The notes below the pieces were generated by a model. That model saw nothing but the letters and a program-made list of their open reading frames with translations. It made no database searches and was not told the origin of the DNA. A stretch of DNA of 64,000 nucleotides from Tenggerimyces flavus (GTDB lineage Bacteria; Actinomycetota; Actinomycetes; Propionibacteriales; Actinopolymorphaceae), in contig NZ_JAFBCM010000001.1 of assembly GCF_016907715.1 (NCBI RefSeq), forward strand, positions 6,944,001-7,008,000, in the 5' to 3' direction. Shown here one piece after another: positions 50,285 to 58,826 of this stretch; within the stretch, counting starts at the first letter, position 1; the number at the start of each line of letters is the position of its first letter. Both the position numbers and the translations under genes were made by a program.

Positions 50285-51107
50285 CCCACGCTCAGACGCT
50301 CGGGCAGCGCGCGCTCAACCGCGCGCTGCTCGCGCGCCAGCTGCTCCTCGAACGCGCCGACCTGTCCGCTGTCGAGGCCGTGGCGCACCTCGTCGGCATG
50401 CAGGCGCAGGCACCGCTGGCTCCGTACGTCGGCCTCTGGATCCGGCTCGCGAGCTTCGACCCGAAGGACCTGGCCGAGCCGCTGACCGACCGCACGCTGG
50501 TCCGGGCCTCGCTGATGCGGGGGACGGTCCATCTCGCGACGGCGTCGGACTGCCTGCTGCTGCGCCCGCTCGTGGCGCCGGCGCTCGTGCGGGGGTTCCG
50601 CGGCGGCTTCGGGCGGTTCCTGAACGGGGTCGATCTGGACGCCGTACGCGCCTACGCTGGCCTGCCACGGTGATGGACGTGCAGGCGTGGTCCGGGCTGA
50701 CCAAGCTGCGTGAGGTGGTCGACCGGTTGGCGCCGAAGCTGCGCACGTTCGCGAACGAGAAGGGCGGCGTGCTGTACGACGTACCCGACGCGCCGCTCCC
50801 CGACCCGGACACGCCCGCGCCGCCGAGGTTCCTGCCGGAGTACGACAACCTGCTGCTGTCCCACGACGACCGCACGCGCGTGATCGACGACGGCCGCGCG
50901 GTCCCCCTGCCTCCCGGCAACGGCGCGAAGAGGGGCACGCTGCTCGTCGACGGCTTCTTCCGCGGCATGTGGAACCTCGACGGCACCACGCTGTGGGTGT
51001 CCCCGTTCGCGCCGCTGGCCACGGCCGACGCGGACGCCGTCTCCGAGGAGGCGTACCGGCTGGTCGCCTTCCTCGGCGGCGACGACGTGCGAGTCAGCGA
51101 CAGCTAG
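50281..51107 (+). pseudogene. AlkZ-like winged-helix DNA glycosylase (HTH_42), broken
   Basis: Two frames carry the ends of one family. Frame 1 (GTG 50281 to TGA 50673) gives the N-terminus with the QxQ active-site motif of AlkZ-like glycosylases (LVGMQAQAP) and stops after NGVDLDAV. The other frame, from about 50660, gives the C-terminus (PATVMDVQAWSGLTKLREVVDRL, then RFLPEYDNLLLSH). Complete relatives are about 365 residues; here only about 275 codons remain, so roughly 90 internal residues are missing and the phase has changed. Such proteins repair bulky or cross-link base adducts. It overlaps the epoxide hydrolase stop, which suggests a former operon. Confidence 0.8.
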
Positions 51108-51823
51108 CCCGCTGCCGGGAAGTGCGGGACGCTCCAGCCCCGGTAGCCCGTTCGGTACAGATAGCCCGCGACGCCGACCTTGCCGCTCACCGAGGTGCCG
51201 ATGATCTTGCCCTCGCCGAGGCTGACGACGACGTGCCCGGTGCCGGCGGAGTTGTGGTACCAGACGATCGCGCCGCGCGGCGGGATGCCTGTCGTCCGCA
51301 TGTAGCCGTGCGACTGGATCCAGTCGCCGCCGACCTCGGCGGACGCCCAGCCCGACGCGCCCCAGCCGTACGACTGGGCCTGGAACCGCATGCACCAGCC
51401 CTCGTGCGCAGTCGAGCCGAGCCGCGCGAACTGCCAGGAGATCGCCGCGTTCACGCCGCGCGGATTGGCCCGCGGCGGTGCGCCGACGTACGAGCACTTC
51501 TTCTCGACGTAGCCATCCGACCCCGTGTGCACGTACGCGTCGGACACGAAGCCACCGTTGGACAGCATGTCCCAGATCGTGCTCGTGCCCTGCGAGCCCG
51601 TGACCGAGGAACCCTCGGTCTGGCACACGATCGACACGGTGGACCCGTTCGCGACGCTCGACCACGCGTCCAGCCCGGCTCCAGGGCCGGCTCGGACGGT
51701 CAGAGCGGCACCACTGGTCTCGACGACGCCGGTGGCCGCGAACGCGACACCGGTCGACATGGGGAACGACACTGCGATCGCGGTTGCCGCGACAGCGATC
51801 AAACGCCACGCGATGCTCCTCAT
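51104..51823 (-). CDS. Secreted SH3b plus CHAP/NlpC-like cell-wall protein
   Basis: A 239-residue exported protein. A Sec signal peptide (MRSIAWRL, hydrophobic core, cut near AFA-A at about residue 30) is followed by an SH3-type domain (LTVRAGPGAG). A C-terminal papain-like domain has Cys144 (EGWCMRFQAQ) and His197 (GTGHVVVSLGEGKIIGTS), the order of CHAP/NlpC amidases. It probably acts on peptidoglycan outside the cell. It lies 12 nt downstream of the SARP gene on the same strand, so they may be co-transcribed. Confidence 0.82.
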   Translation of the reverse strand: MRSIAWRLIAVAATAIAVSFPMSTGVAFAATGVVETSGAALTVRAGPGAGLDAWSSVANGSTVSIVCQTEGSSVTGSQGTSTIWDMLSNGGFVSDAYVHTGSDGYVEKKCSYVGAPPRANPRGVNAAISWQFARLGSTAHEGWCMRFQAQSYGWGASGWASAEVGGDWIQSHGYMRTTGIPPRGAIVWYHNSAGTGHVVVSLGEGKIIGTSVSGKVGVAGYLYRTGYRGWSVPHFPAAG

Positions 51824-51835
51824 AGAGCGAAGGAT

Positions 51836-54160
51836 CTACACCGCCGATACACGATCCATACATGGCCGCCGCAGCCCGCTGAGCCGGGCCGTCACCGCGG
51901 CCTCCTCGGCCGGCGCCGACAGCTGCTGCCACAGCGTGCGGGCCTGGCGGAGGTACGAACGGGCGCGCTTCGTCCGCCCGGCAGCACCGTGCAGCTCGCC
52001 GAGCAACGTCGCCACCACGGCCTCGCCGCGCTTGTCGCCGCTGCGGCGGTGCGCGTTCAGCGAGTCGACGAGCAGCGGCCGAGCCCGCGTCGGCTCGCGC
52101 CGGTCGAGGTGCAGCTCGCCGATCAGCTGGCGGACGTACGCCGTGCAGTGCTCGTCGGCGAGCTCGGTGAACAACGCCAGCGCCCGCCGCAGCGAGAGCA
52201 GCGCCTCGTCGACCCGGCCGAGGTCGCGCTGCATCATCGCGAGCCGGCGCAGCACCTGGCCCTGCCGGTGCCGGTCGTCGAGGGCGAGCGCGAGGTTGTA
52301 CGCCCGCAGCAGCATCGGCTCGGCGAGCTCCGGCCGGCCGCGGGCGAGCCAGACCTGCCCGATACCGCTGAGCGCCACGGCCTCGCCGTGCTGGTCGCCG
52401 GCCGCGACGAGCAGCGCGAGCGCCTCCTCGTACAGCACGATCGCCGGGTCGTACCGGCCGCGCACCCGCTGCACGGTCGCCAGCCCGCAGGTCGCGACCG
52501 CGGCGCCGACCTGGTCGCCGGACTGCGCGAACAGCGTGCGCGACCGGCCGAGCGCGGTCGCGGCCGCGTCGTAGCGGTCGCGGTAGATGTCGAGCTGGCC
52601 GAGGTTGCGCAGCAGCGTCGCCTGCCCGCGCAGGTCGCGTACGCGCCGCGCCGCCTCGAGCCCGGCGCGGTGCGACCGTTCCCACGGGTCGAACCCGCCG
52701 GTCAGGTCGAAGTACGGGGCGAGCGTCGCGGCCAGCTGCCAGGCGAGCTCGTCGCAGCCCACGTCGGCCGCGACCTCGATCGCGGCGACGAGCCCGGGCA
52801 GCTCCTGCTCGAACCACGCCATCGCGTCCGCCGGCGGTGTGCGGCGACCCGGCGGCAGCTCGGGCGTCGTCCCGAAGAAACGGACCGGCATCTGCTGCCG
52901 CGCGGCGTCGGCGAGCAGCAGCCAGGTCTGCAGGACGCCGGCGAGTCCCTCGCGCCGGTCGGGCTGTTCGCGGGCGAGCTCGGCGCCGTAGCAGCGGACC
53001 AGATCGGGCAGCCGGTACCTGCTCTCGCCGACCGTCTCCAGCAGCCGCGCCCGGACCAGCTCCTCCCGCCCGCCGGCGGCGTCGACCAGCCAGCCGGGGA
53101 GCTGAACGGGCCCGAACAGGCTCACCATCCACAGCGCGCGCCGCGCCGCGGACGGCAGGCTCTCGGTGATCCGGCGCAGCTCGGTTCGGACCGGCCGCAG
53201 CTCGTCGAGGCGCCGGCGTTCGTCGCGCAGCCTGTCCGCGTACGCCCGGAGCGAGACGTGCGGCCTGGCGGCGAGCCGGTTCGCGGCCGCGCGGACGGCG
53301 AGCGGCAGCTGGTCGCACGCCCGCACGATGTCCTCCGCCGCAGCCGGCTCGCGGTCGACCCGGCCGCGACCCACGGTGCCGGCGAGCAGCTCGACGAGAT
53401 CCCGCGGCCGCATCGGCTGACCGCCGAACACCGCCTCGTCGGTGGGGTCCGTGGTTTCGCCGCCCCGGATCGCCTCGAGCAGCTGCCGCAGCTCCTGTCC
53501 GGGACCGACCGCGAGCTCGCGGCGCAGCACGACCTCGGCGTCGGCGTACGCGCGCATCGCCTCGGCGGTCCGGCCGCAGCGCCGGAGCGCGACCATCAGT
53601 TGCCGCCACAGACCCTCGCGCAGCGGGTGGTCGGCGAGCAGCTCGCGCAGCTCGGCGACCGCGGCCTCGTGCTGTGCCGGAGTGGTCGCGAGCGCGGCGC
53701 GGCGTTCGACCGCGGCGAGGCGCAGCTCGGTGAGGCGCGCGATCGTCGGTGCCCAGGTCGGGTTGCCGGGCAGGTCCTCCAGGACGCGGCCGCGCCAGAG
53801 CCCGCAGGCCTCGTCCAGGTCCTCGGGTCGCGCGGAGTGGACGAGCCGTTCGAACCTGGCCGCGTCCAGCAGATCCGGGGCGACTTCGGCGACGTATCCG
53901 ACCGTGGTCGTCCGGATCGCGACCGTGTCGGGCAACCGGCCGCGGAGCGCATGGAGATAGGTGCGGATGTTCGCGATCGCCGAGCGCGGCGGCCCCGCCG
54001 GCCAGAGGACGTCGATGAGCAGGTCAGTGGAGACCGGCTTGTGGGGGCTGAGCAGCAGGGTGCCGAGGACGGTACGCGGCTTGACTCCTCCGAGCGCGAC
54101 GGCGGAACCGTTCATCGCGACCTGGAGCGGACCGAGCACCCGGTACGACGGCTCGTTCAT
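51836..54160 (-). CDS. SARP/AfsR-type regulator lacking the NB-ARC P-loop
   Basis: A 774-residue regulator. An N-terminal winged helix (SYRVLGPLQVAMNGSAVALGGVKPRTVLGTLLL) and a BTAD domain fill residues 1-250. In AfsR relatives an ATPase with GMGGVGKT follows. Here the sequence passes directly into the later part (EPAAAEDIVRACDQLPLAVRAAANRLAARPH), so Walker A and B are absent. TPR repeats fill residues 470-760. It may act as a nucleotide-independent activator. Its ribosome site GGAAGG is 1 nt from the ATG and paired in a hairpin with CCTTCC (54162-54179). Confidence 0.88.
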   Translation of the reverse strand: MNEPSYRVLGPLQVAMNGSAVALGGVKPRTVLGTLLLSPHKPVSTDLLIDVLWPAGPPRSAIANIRTYLHALRGRLPDTVAIRTTTVGYVAEVAPDLLDAARFERLVHSARPEDLDEACGLWRGRVLEDLPGNPTWAPTIARLTELRLAAVERRAALATTPAQHEAAVAELRELLADHPLREGLWRQLMVALRRCGRTAEAMRAYADAEVVLRRELAVGPGQELRQLLEAIRGGETTDPTDEAVFGGQPMRPRDLVELLAGTVGRGRVDREPAAAEDIVRACDQLPLAVRAAANRLAARPHVSLRAYADRLRDERRRLDELRPVRTELRRITESLPSAARRALWMVSLFGPVQLPGWLVDAAGGREELVRARLLETVGESRYRLPDLVRCYGAELAREQPDRREGLAGVLQTWLLLADAARQQMPVRFFGTTPELPPGRRTPPADAMAWFEQELPGLVAAIEVAADVGCDELAWQLAATLAPYFDLTGGFDPWERSHRAGLEAARRVRDLRGQATLLRNLGQLDIYRDRYDAAATALGRSRTLFAQSGDQVGAAVATCGLATVQRVRGRYDPAIVLYEEALALLVAAGDQHGEAVALSGIGQVWLARGRPELAEPMLLRAYNLALALDDRHRQGQVLRRLAMMQRDLGRVDEALLSLRRALALFTELADEHCTAYVRQLIGELHLDRREPTRARPLLVDSLNAHRRSGDKRGEAVVATLLGELHGAAGRTKRARSYLRQARTLWQQLSAPAEEAAVTARLSGLRRPCMDRVSAV

Positions 54161-54161
54161 G

Positions 54162-54179
54162 CCTTCCCCCGTAGGAAGG
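54162..54179 (-). promoter_or_regulatory. Hairpin masking the SARP ribosome site
   Basis: On the minus strand CCTTCC, a 6-nt loop and GGAAGG form a perfect 6-bp hairpin ending 1 nt before the SARP ATG. The GGAAGG arm is the only ribosome site, so folding would limit translation. Confidence 0.4.
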
Positions 54180-54262
54180 TTGCGTGGATTCGGCCGATAC
54201 CGAAAGATCCCATCACGCTAGGGACATCGGTCGGCAACGGTCAAGGCTCGCCGCGTCCCGAG

Positions 54263-54268
54263 TATGGT
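54263..54268 (+). promoter_or_regulatory. -10 box of kinase gene
   Basis: TATGGT, about 35 nt before the kinase ATG, with GGGGAGGGG as ribosome site at 54285-54293; a normal leadered promoter. Confidence 0.4.
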
Positions 54269-54303
54269 CGAACCGCACACCGACGGGGAGGGGTGTTCGG
54301 GCG

Positions 54304-55278
54304 ATGGAGCACGTGGGGCGGTACCGCTTGGTCAAGCGGGTCGGCTCCGGTGCCTTCGCGACCGTGTGGCTGGCGAACGACGACCTGCTCGACGCACCCG
54401 TCGCGATCAAGATCCTGGCCGACAACTGGGCGCATCAGGCCGACGTGCACGGGCGCTTCCTCGAGGAGGCGCGGCTGCTGCGCCGGATCGACCATCCGCG
54501 GGTCGTGCGCGTGATGGACATCGGCGAGCTCGAGGACAGCCGCCCGTACTTCGTCATGGACTACGCCGAGGGCGGCTCGCTCGCGGACCGGATGCGGGCC
54601 GGGGAGATGACCATCCCCGAGGCCGTTCGACACGGCGTCGACGCGGCGCGGGCGCTCGCGGTGCTGCACGAGTACGGCGTCGTGCACCGCGACGTGACGC
54701 CGGGCAACTTGCTGTTCCGGATCTCGCGACACGGCGAGCACCACCTGGTGGTCGCGGACCTCGGCATGGCGAAGGCGCTGGTCGATGCGTCGAAGCTCAC
54801 CCAGGTCGTGGGCACGCCGTCCTACATGGCGCCGGAGCAGGCGGTGTCGCCGACCGGTTTCGACGAACGGGCCGACGTCTACTCACTCGCCGCCGTGACG
54901 TACGCGCTGCTCACCGGCCGACCGCCGCACGAGGCGTCGTCGCCGGTGGACGTGTACCTGCGGGCGCCGGACGTCCGGCCCTCGCCGGCGTCGGAGCACC
55001 GGCCGGAGGTGCCGCGGGCGGTCGACGACGTGCTGATGCGGGCGTTGTCGCACGACCCGGGCGGTCGGTTCAACTCGGCGACGGACTTCGCGGACGGCCT
55101 CGAGTCGGCGTTGACGGCGCCGCAGACGTACCGCGCCGTCCAGCGGCGCCCGAAGTCCCGCGTCCCCACCCGCCGCACGCGGACAGCGCGCTGGGTCGCG
55201 CTGGTCAGCAGCTCGATCGTGCTCTTCGTCGTGGGCCTGTTCCTCGGCTTCACGATGATGCGCGGCGGCTCCCTCTGA
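54304..55278 (+). CDS. Membrane-anchored Ser/Thr protein kinase
   Basis: A 324-residue Hanks-type kinase. The Gly-rich loop is VGSGAFATV, ATP-binding Lys36 is in VAIK, and the catalytic loop is HRDVTPGNLL (Asp130, Asn135). The metal-binding Asp152 is in DLG in place of DFG, and GTPSYMAPEQA closes the activation loop. A single transmembrane helix at about 298-318 is followed by only a few residues, so there is no extracellular PASTA or other sensor. The ATG at 54304 has a purine-rich ribosome site; the frame is open further upstream without support. It is divergent from the SARP gene. Confidence 0.94.
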   Translation: MEHVGRYRLVKRVGSGAFATVWLANDDLLDAPVAIKILADNWAHQADVHGRFLEEARLLRRIDHPRVVRVMDIGELEDSRPYFVMDYAEGGSLADRMRAGEMTIPEAVRHGVDAARALAVLHEYGVVHRDVTPGNLLFRISRHGEHHLVVADLGMAKALVDASKLTQVVGTPSYMAPEQAVSPTGFDERADVYSLAAVTYALLTGRPPHEASSPVDVYLRAPDVRPSPASEHRPEVPRAVDDVLMRALSHDPGGRFNSATDFADGLESALTAPQTYRAVQRRPKSRVPTRRTRTARWVALVSSSIVLFVVGLFLGFTMMRGGSL

Positions 55279-55606
55279 CCTTGGCCAACCTCGGCAGACT
55301 GGCTCAAAGCGGGCAATATCCACAGGGAGTGACTGGCCGTGCGGCTTGGGTTCGTTGAAGTGGGGTAGTCTCCCTGCCTCGTGTTCCGTTGCTGTCAGAC
55401 CTGGGTACGGACACGAACGCGGACCTTCCGGCATGAGGCCGATCAGTCGGAAGAAATCCCCGCAATGTAGACGCAGCGTGTTCGTCTCTCGACACAGAGT
55501 GACGAGCTGGGAGACAATCGCGCCCTGAGGTTTCCGCCGGGGGAACCAGGGGCGGTGGATCTTGAATAGAGGCAGGGAACGACGTGAGTCGAAGGTCTAC
55601 GGGCGC
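55279..55606 (+). ncRNA. Long structured 5' leader (candidate riboswitch) of GGDEF gene
   Basis: A 328-nt gap before the GGDEF gene. A -10 box TAGTCT (55366-55371) gives a leader of about 230 nt. Stems: 55380-55389 with 55407-55415 (one bulge), 55425-55430 with 55448-55453 (CTTCCG/CGGAAG) enclosing GGC/GCC, and GCGG/CCGC closing the latter. Near 55535-55562, GGGGGAACCA followed by GGTGGATC recalls the core of ydaO/c-di-AMP riboswitches, but the rest of that consensus was not found. A structured regulatory leader is likely; the ligand is a guess. Confidence 0.45.
55366..55371 (+). promoter_or_regulatory. -10 box for GGDEF gene leader
   Basis: TAGTCT, with GGCTTG 17 nt upstream as a weak -35. 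It places the 5' end about 230 nt before the start codon. Confidence 0.4.
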
Positions 55607-57214
55607 ATGAAGCCCAGACCGGCGGCCCTCGCCGACATCACCGCGCTCTTGATCAGGGCGCAGTCGGGCGAGGCCCGACAGGTGCTCGACGAGCTCGACG
55701 GCTTGCTCGCCGAGGCCCAGAACCAGCACGCCCACGACCGCGCCCAGTGGTTGCGCTTCGTCCGCTTCGCCTCCTACCACGAGCTGCACATCTTCGACGC
55801 CGCCGACGAGGTCGCGGTCGAGATGATCCGACTCGCGGAGCCGTTCGACGACCGGATCTGGGAGGCGTTCGGCCACAGCCTGCGCGGCATGTCCCTGCTG
55901 TTCCAGGGCACGTTCGAGTCCGCGTACGAAGAGCTGGCCCGCGCCGTCGTTCTGCTCGAAGAGCTCGACACCCCCAGCTACGCGGTCGCGCACGCGATCA
56001 ACGCCGCCGCGATCGCGCTCGGCCGGCTCGACCTGTACGAGCTCGCCACCACCTGGCTGGAGAAGCTCTACCAGGTCGCCGACCAGCTGTCCGACGCGAT
56101 GCTGCAGACCCTGTACGCGTTCAACTCTGGCTGGCTGCACCTCACCTGGGCCGCCGAGCTCGAGCTGATCGGCGAGAACGAAGAGGCCCGCGACCACTAC
56201 CGGCAGACGCTGTCCGCGTTCGAGAAGGCGCCCACCGGCCTCGACGTCGTCGACGCCTCGACCTGGCCGAGCGAGGTCGTCGTCCAGGGCTGCCTCGCCC
56301 GCGCGATGCTCGGCGAGGGCAAGACGCTGATCCCCGAGCTGCGCGAGAACATGACGACGGTCGCGCCGACCCAGCGGCACGAAACCACCCTGGTCGGCCA
56401 CCTCGCGCTGGCCCGCGCGTTCGCCAACGACGGCGAGACCGGCCAGGCGCTGGAGGAGGCCGAGCAGGCCTGCGGCGTCGGCGACACGATGCCGCGGCTC
56501 CAGGTCTTGGCGGGCCGCGCGTACTGGGAGTACGCCGAGCTGCTCCGGCAGAGCGACGGCGACACCCGTTCGGCGGCTGCGTTCGAATGGCTCGCCCGCC
56601 GGCTCGTCCGCGACCGCTGGGTCGAGCGACGGGCGCGGGTGCTCGCGTTCGAGGAACGCCTCTCCGCCGAGCGCGTGCTCGACGAGCAGCGCCGCCGCGC
56701 GGCCGCGTACCTCACCGACCCGCTCACCGGCCTCGGCAACCGCCGGCTGGTCGAGATCCGGCTGCCCGAGCTGCTGGTCGAGGCCGAGGCGACGCGCCGC
56801 CCGCTCGCCGTGGGCTTCATCGACCTGGACGACTTCAAGAGCGTCAACGACGAGCTGTCCCACCTGATCGGCGACGACCTGCTCCGCGAGCTCGCCCAGG
56901 AGCTCCGGTCGGCGCTGACCTCGGACGACGTGATGGCGCGGTTCGGCGGCGACGAGTTCGTGATCGTGCTGCCGGACCGTACGGCCGGCCAGGCGTACCA
57001 CGTGGCCGAGCACCTGCGCCGCAAGGTCGAGGAGCGCGTCTGGAAGAGCCTCCCCAAGGGCCGCGGCATCCGGATGTCCGCGGGCCTCGCCGAGTCGTGG
57101 ACCGGCGCCACCCGTACCCAGCTCCTCGCGGCCGCCGACGAGGCCCTCTTACGGGCCAAGCGGCAGGGCAAGAACCGCGTGGAGATCCGCGCCCACCCAC
57201 TGCCGGATCCCTAG
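55607..57214 (+). CDS. TPR-like protein with C-terminal GGDEF (diguanylate cyclase) domain
   Basis: A 535-residue cytoplasmic protein. Helical TPR-like repeats fill residues 1-360, then a GGDEF domain (DPLTGLGNRR, then RFGGDEFVIVLP with the signature at about 446-450). The signature is intact, so it should make c-di-GMP. The inhibitory RxxD site before it is absent. The ATG at 55607 is chosen; a TTG at 55562 would lie inside the structured leader. It has no transmembrane segment, so TPR-mediated protein contact may control it. Confidence 0.9.
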   Translation: MKPRPAALADITALLIRAQSGEARQVLDELDGLLAEAQNQHAHDRAQWLRFVRFASYHELHIFDAADEVAVEMIRLAEPFDDRIWEAFGHSLRGMSLLFQGTFESAYEELARAVVLLEELDTPSYAVAHAINAAAIALGRLDLYELATTWLEKLYQVADQLSDAMLQTLYAFNSGWLHLTWAAELELIGENEEARDHYRQTLSAFEKAPTGLDVVDASTWPSEVVVQGCLARAMLGEGKTLIPELRENMTTVAPTQRHETTLVGHLALARAFANDGETGQALEEAEQACGVGDTMPRLQVLAGRAYWEYAELLRQSDGDTRSAAAFEWLARRLVRDRWVERRARVLAFEERLSAERVLDEQRRRAAAYLTDPLTGLGNRRLVEIRLPELLVEAEATRRPLAVGFIDLDDFKSVNDELSHLIGDDLLRELAQELRSALTSDDVMARFGGDEFVIVLPDRTAGQAYHVAEHLRRKVEERVWKSLPKGRGIRMSAGLAESWTGATRTQLLAAADEALLRAKRQGKNRVEIRAHPLPDP

Positions 57215-57236
57215 TTCGCAGAAGCGTCCGGCGGTT

Positions 57237-57339
57237 GTCGATGCTTTCTCGACCCGCAACGCACCGACGGCACCGCCACGCCGCCATCGCCGGGCACCGA
57301 ACCGATGCCGTCGGTGCCCCTCGTCGAGAAGGCATCGAC
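57237..57339. repeat. 103-nt long hairpin between GGDEF and ATPase genes
   Basis: Outer arms 57237-57253 and 57323-57339 pair over 17 positions (one G-U on RNA), and inner arms GCACCGACGGCA (57261-57272) and TGCCGTCGGTGC (57306-57317) pair perfectly over 12. The loop is 33 nt. It starts 22 nt after the GGDEF stop. It may be a terminator or a small palindromic mobile element. Confidence 0.7.
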
Positions 57340-57427
57340 CTGCTTGCCGCCGGACCGATGCGAACACGGAAGGGAGGCGCATGGGAGCCAAGGAACGACG
57401 CGGTCGTCCGGATTCGCCTGGGCGGCG

Positions 57428-57433
57428 TACGGT
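57428..57433 (+). promoter_or_regulatory. -10 box of leaderless MoxR-type ATPase gene
   Basis: TACGGT, 7 nt before the GTG at 57441; it decides that start over an in-frame ATG at 57381. Confidence 0.45.
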
Positions 57434-57440
57434 CAAAGGC

Positions 57441-58826
57441 GTGACGCGACCTTCCACACTCGGCGCCCTGCGCCACTCTCGGCACCATCACCGCAGCGTC
57501 AAGGACGAGATCCGCGACAACCTCATCGCCGCGCTGTCCGGTGGAAGCAAGGCCTTCCCCGGCATCGTCGGCTTCGACGACACCGTGCTGCCGCAGCTTG
57601 AGCGCGCCCTGCTCGCCGGCCACGACCTGGTCCTGCTCGGCGAGCGCGGCCAGGGCAAGACCCGACTCATGCGCACCCTCGTGGGCCTGCTCGACGAGTG
57701 GACCCCGGTCATAGACGGCTGCGAGATCAACGACCACCCGTACGCCCCGGTCTGCGCCCGCTGCAAGCGGCTCGCGGCCGAGGCGGGCAACGACCTGCCG
57801 ATCACCTGGAAGCACCGCGACGACCGGTACGGCGAGAAGCTCGCCACCCCTGACACCTCCGTCGGTGACCTGGTCGGCGACGTCGACCCGGTCCGCGTCG
57901 CGGAGGGCCGTACGCTCGGCGACCCGGAGACGATTCACTACGGCCTGGTGCCGCGGACCAACCGCGGCATCTTCGCCCTGAACGAGCTTCCTGACCTGGC
58001 CGAACGCATCCAGGTCGCGCTGTTCAACGTGCTCGAGGAACGCGACATCCAGGTCCGCGGCTACAACCTGCGGCTGCCGCTCGACCTGCTCCTGGTCGCC
58101 TCGGCCAACCCCGAGGACTACACCAACCGCGGCCGGATCATCACGCCGCTCAAGGACCGGTTCGGCGCGGAGATCCGCACCCACTACCCGGTCGAGGTTG
58201 CCGACGAGGCTGCCCTGATCCGGCAGGAGGCGCGGCTCGCGGCGCCCGTACCCGACCACCTGCTCGAGATCGTCGCCCGCTTCACCCGCGGCCTGCGGGA
58301 GTCGCCGGCGGTCGACCAGCGGTCGGGCGTCTCGGCCCGGTTCGGCATCACGGCGGCGGAGACGACGGCGGCCTCGGCGCTGCGGCGGGCCGCGCTGGCT
58401 TCGGAGAACGACCCGGTGGCGCGCGTCTGCGACCTGCCCGGGACGCTGCCGACGCTGCGCGGCAAGGTCGAGTTCGAGATGGGCGAGGAGGGACGCGAGG
58501 AGGAGGTCTTCGCGCACCTGCTGCGCGTGGCGGTGGCGGAGACGTTCCGCGAACGGCTGCGCGGGCTGGACCTCGCCGGCTTCACCGAGCGGTTCGTCGA
58601 GGGCGCGACCGTCGAGACGGGCGAGCTGACGCGGGCGGAGGACCTGCTCGAGCAGCTCGGGACCGTGCCTGGGCTGGCGAAGGTGCTCGACCGGCTCGGC
58701 TTCGAGGACGCGGCCTCGCGCGGTGAGGCGGCGGCCGGTGTCGAGTTCGTCCTCGAGGGGCTGCATCTCACCCGGCGGCTCGCGAAGGACTCGGTCGACG
58801 GGGTCACTGTCTACGGAGCGGTGTGA
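57441..58826 (+). CDS. MoxR/magnesium-chelatase-type AAA ATPase
   Basis: A 461-residue AAA+ protein. Walker A is GERGQGKT (67-74), sensor and Walker B regions include GIFALNELPDL and ASANPEDYTNRGRI. A CEIND-x-VCARC cluster (Cys94, Cys105, Cys108) could bind a metal and is unusual for plain MoxR proteins. With the VWA protein whose start overlaps its stop it forms a ChlI/ChlD-like or MoxR-VWA pair, which usually remodels or inserts metal into a partner enzyme. No target is obvious in the neighbourhood. The GTG start is set by the TACGGT box. Confidence 0.88.
   Translation: MTRPSTLGALRHSRHHHRSVKDEIRDNLIAALSGGSKAFPGIVGFDDTVLPQLERALLAGHDLVLLGERGQGKTRLMRTLVGLLDEWTPVIDGCEINDHPYAPVCARCKRLAAEAGNDLPITWKHRDDRYGEKLATPDTSVGDLVGDVDPVRVAEGRTLGDPETIHYGLVPRTNRGIFALNELPDLAERIQVALFNVLEERDIQVRGYNLRLPLDLLLVASANPEDYTNRGRIITPLKDRFGAEIRTHYPVEVADEAALIRQEARLAAPVPDHLLEIVARFTRGLRESPAVDQRSGVSARFGITAAETTAASALRRAALASENDPVARVCDLPGTLPTLRGKVEFEMGEEGREEEVFAHLLRVAVAETFRERLRGLDLAGFTERFVEGATVETGELTRAEDLLEQLGTVPGLAKVLDRLGFEDAASRGEAAAGVEFVLEGLHLTRRLAKDSVDGVTVYGAV

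Noticed and set aside
55535-55562. c-di-GMP (GEMM) riboswitch before the GGDEF gene
   Set aside because: I looked for the GEMM tetraloop-receptor and core motifs and did not find them; only a partial ydaO-like segment is present.
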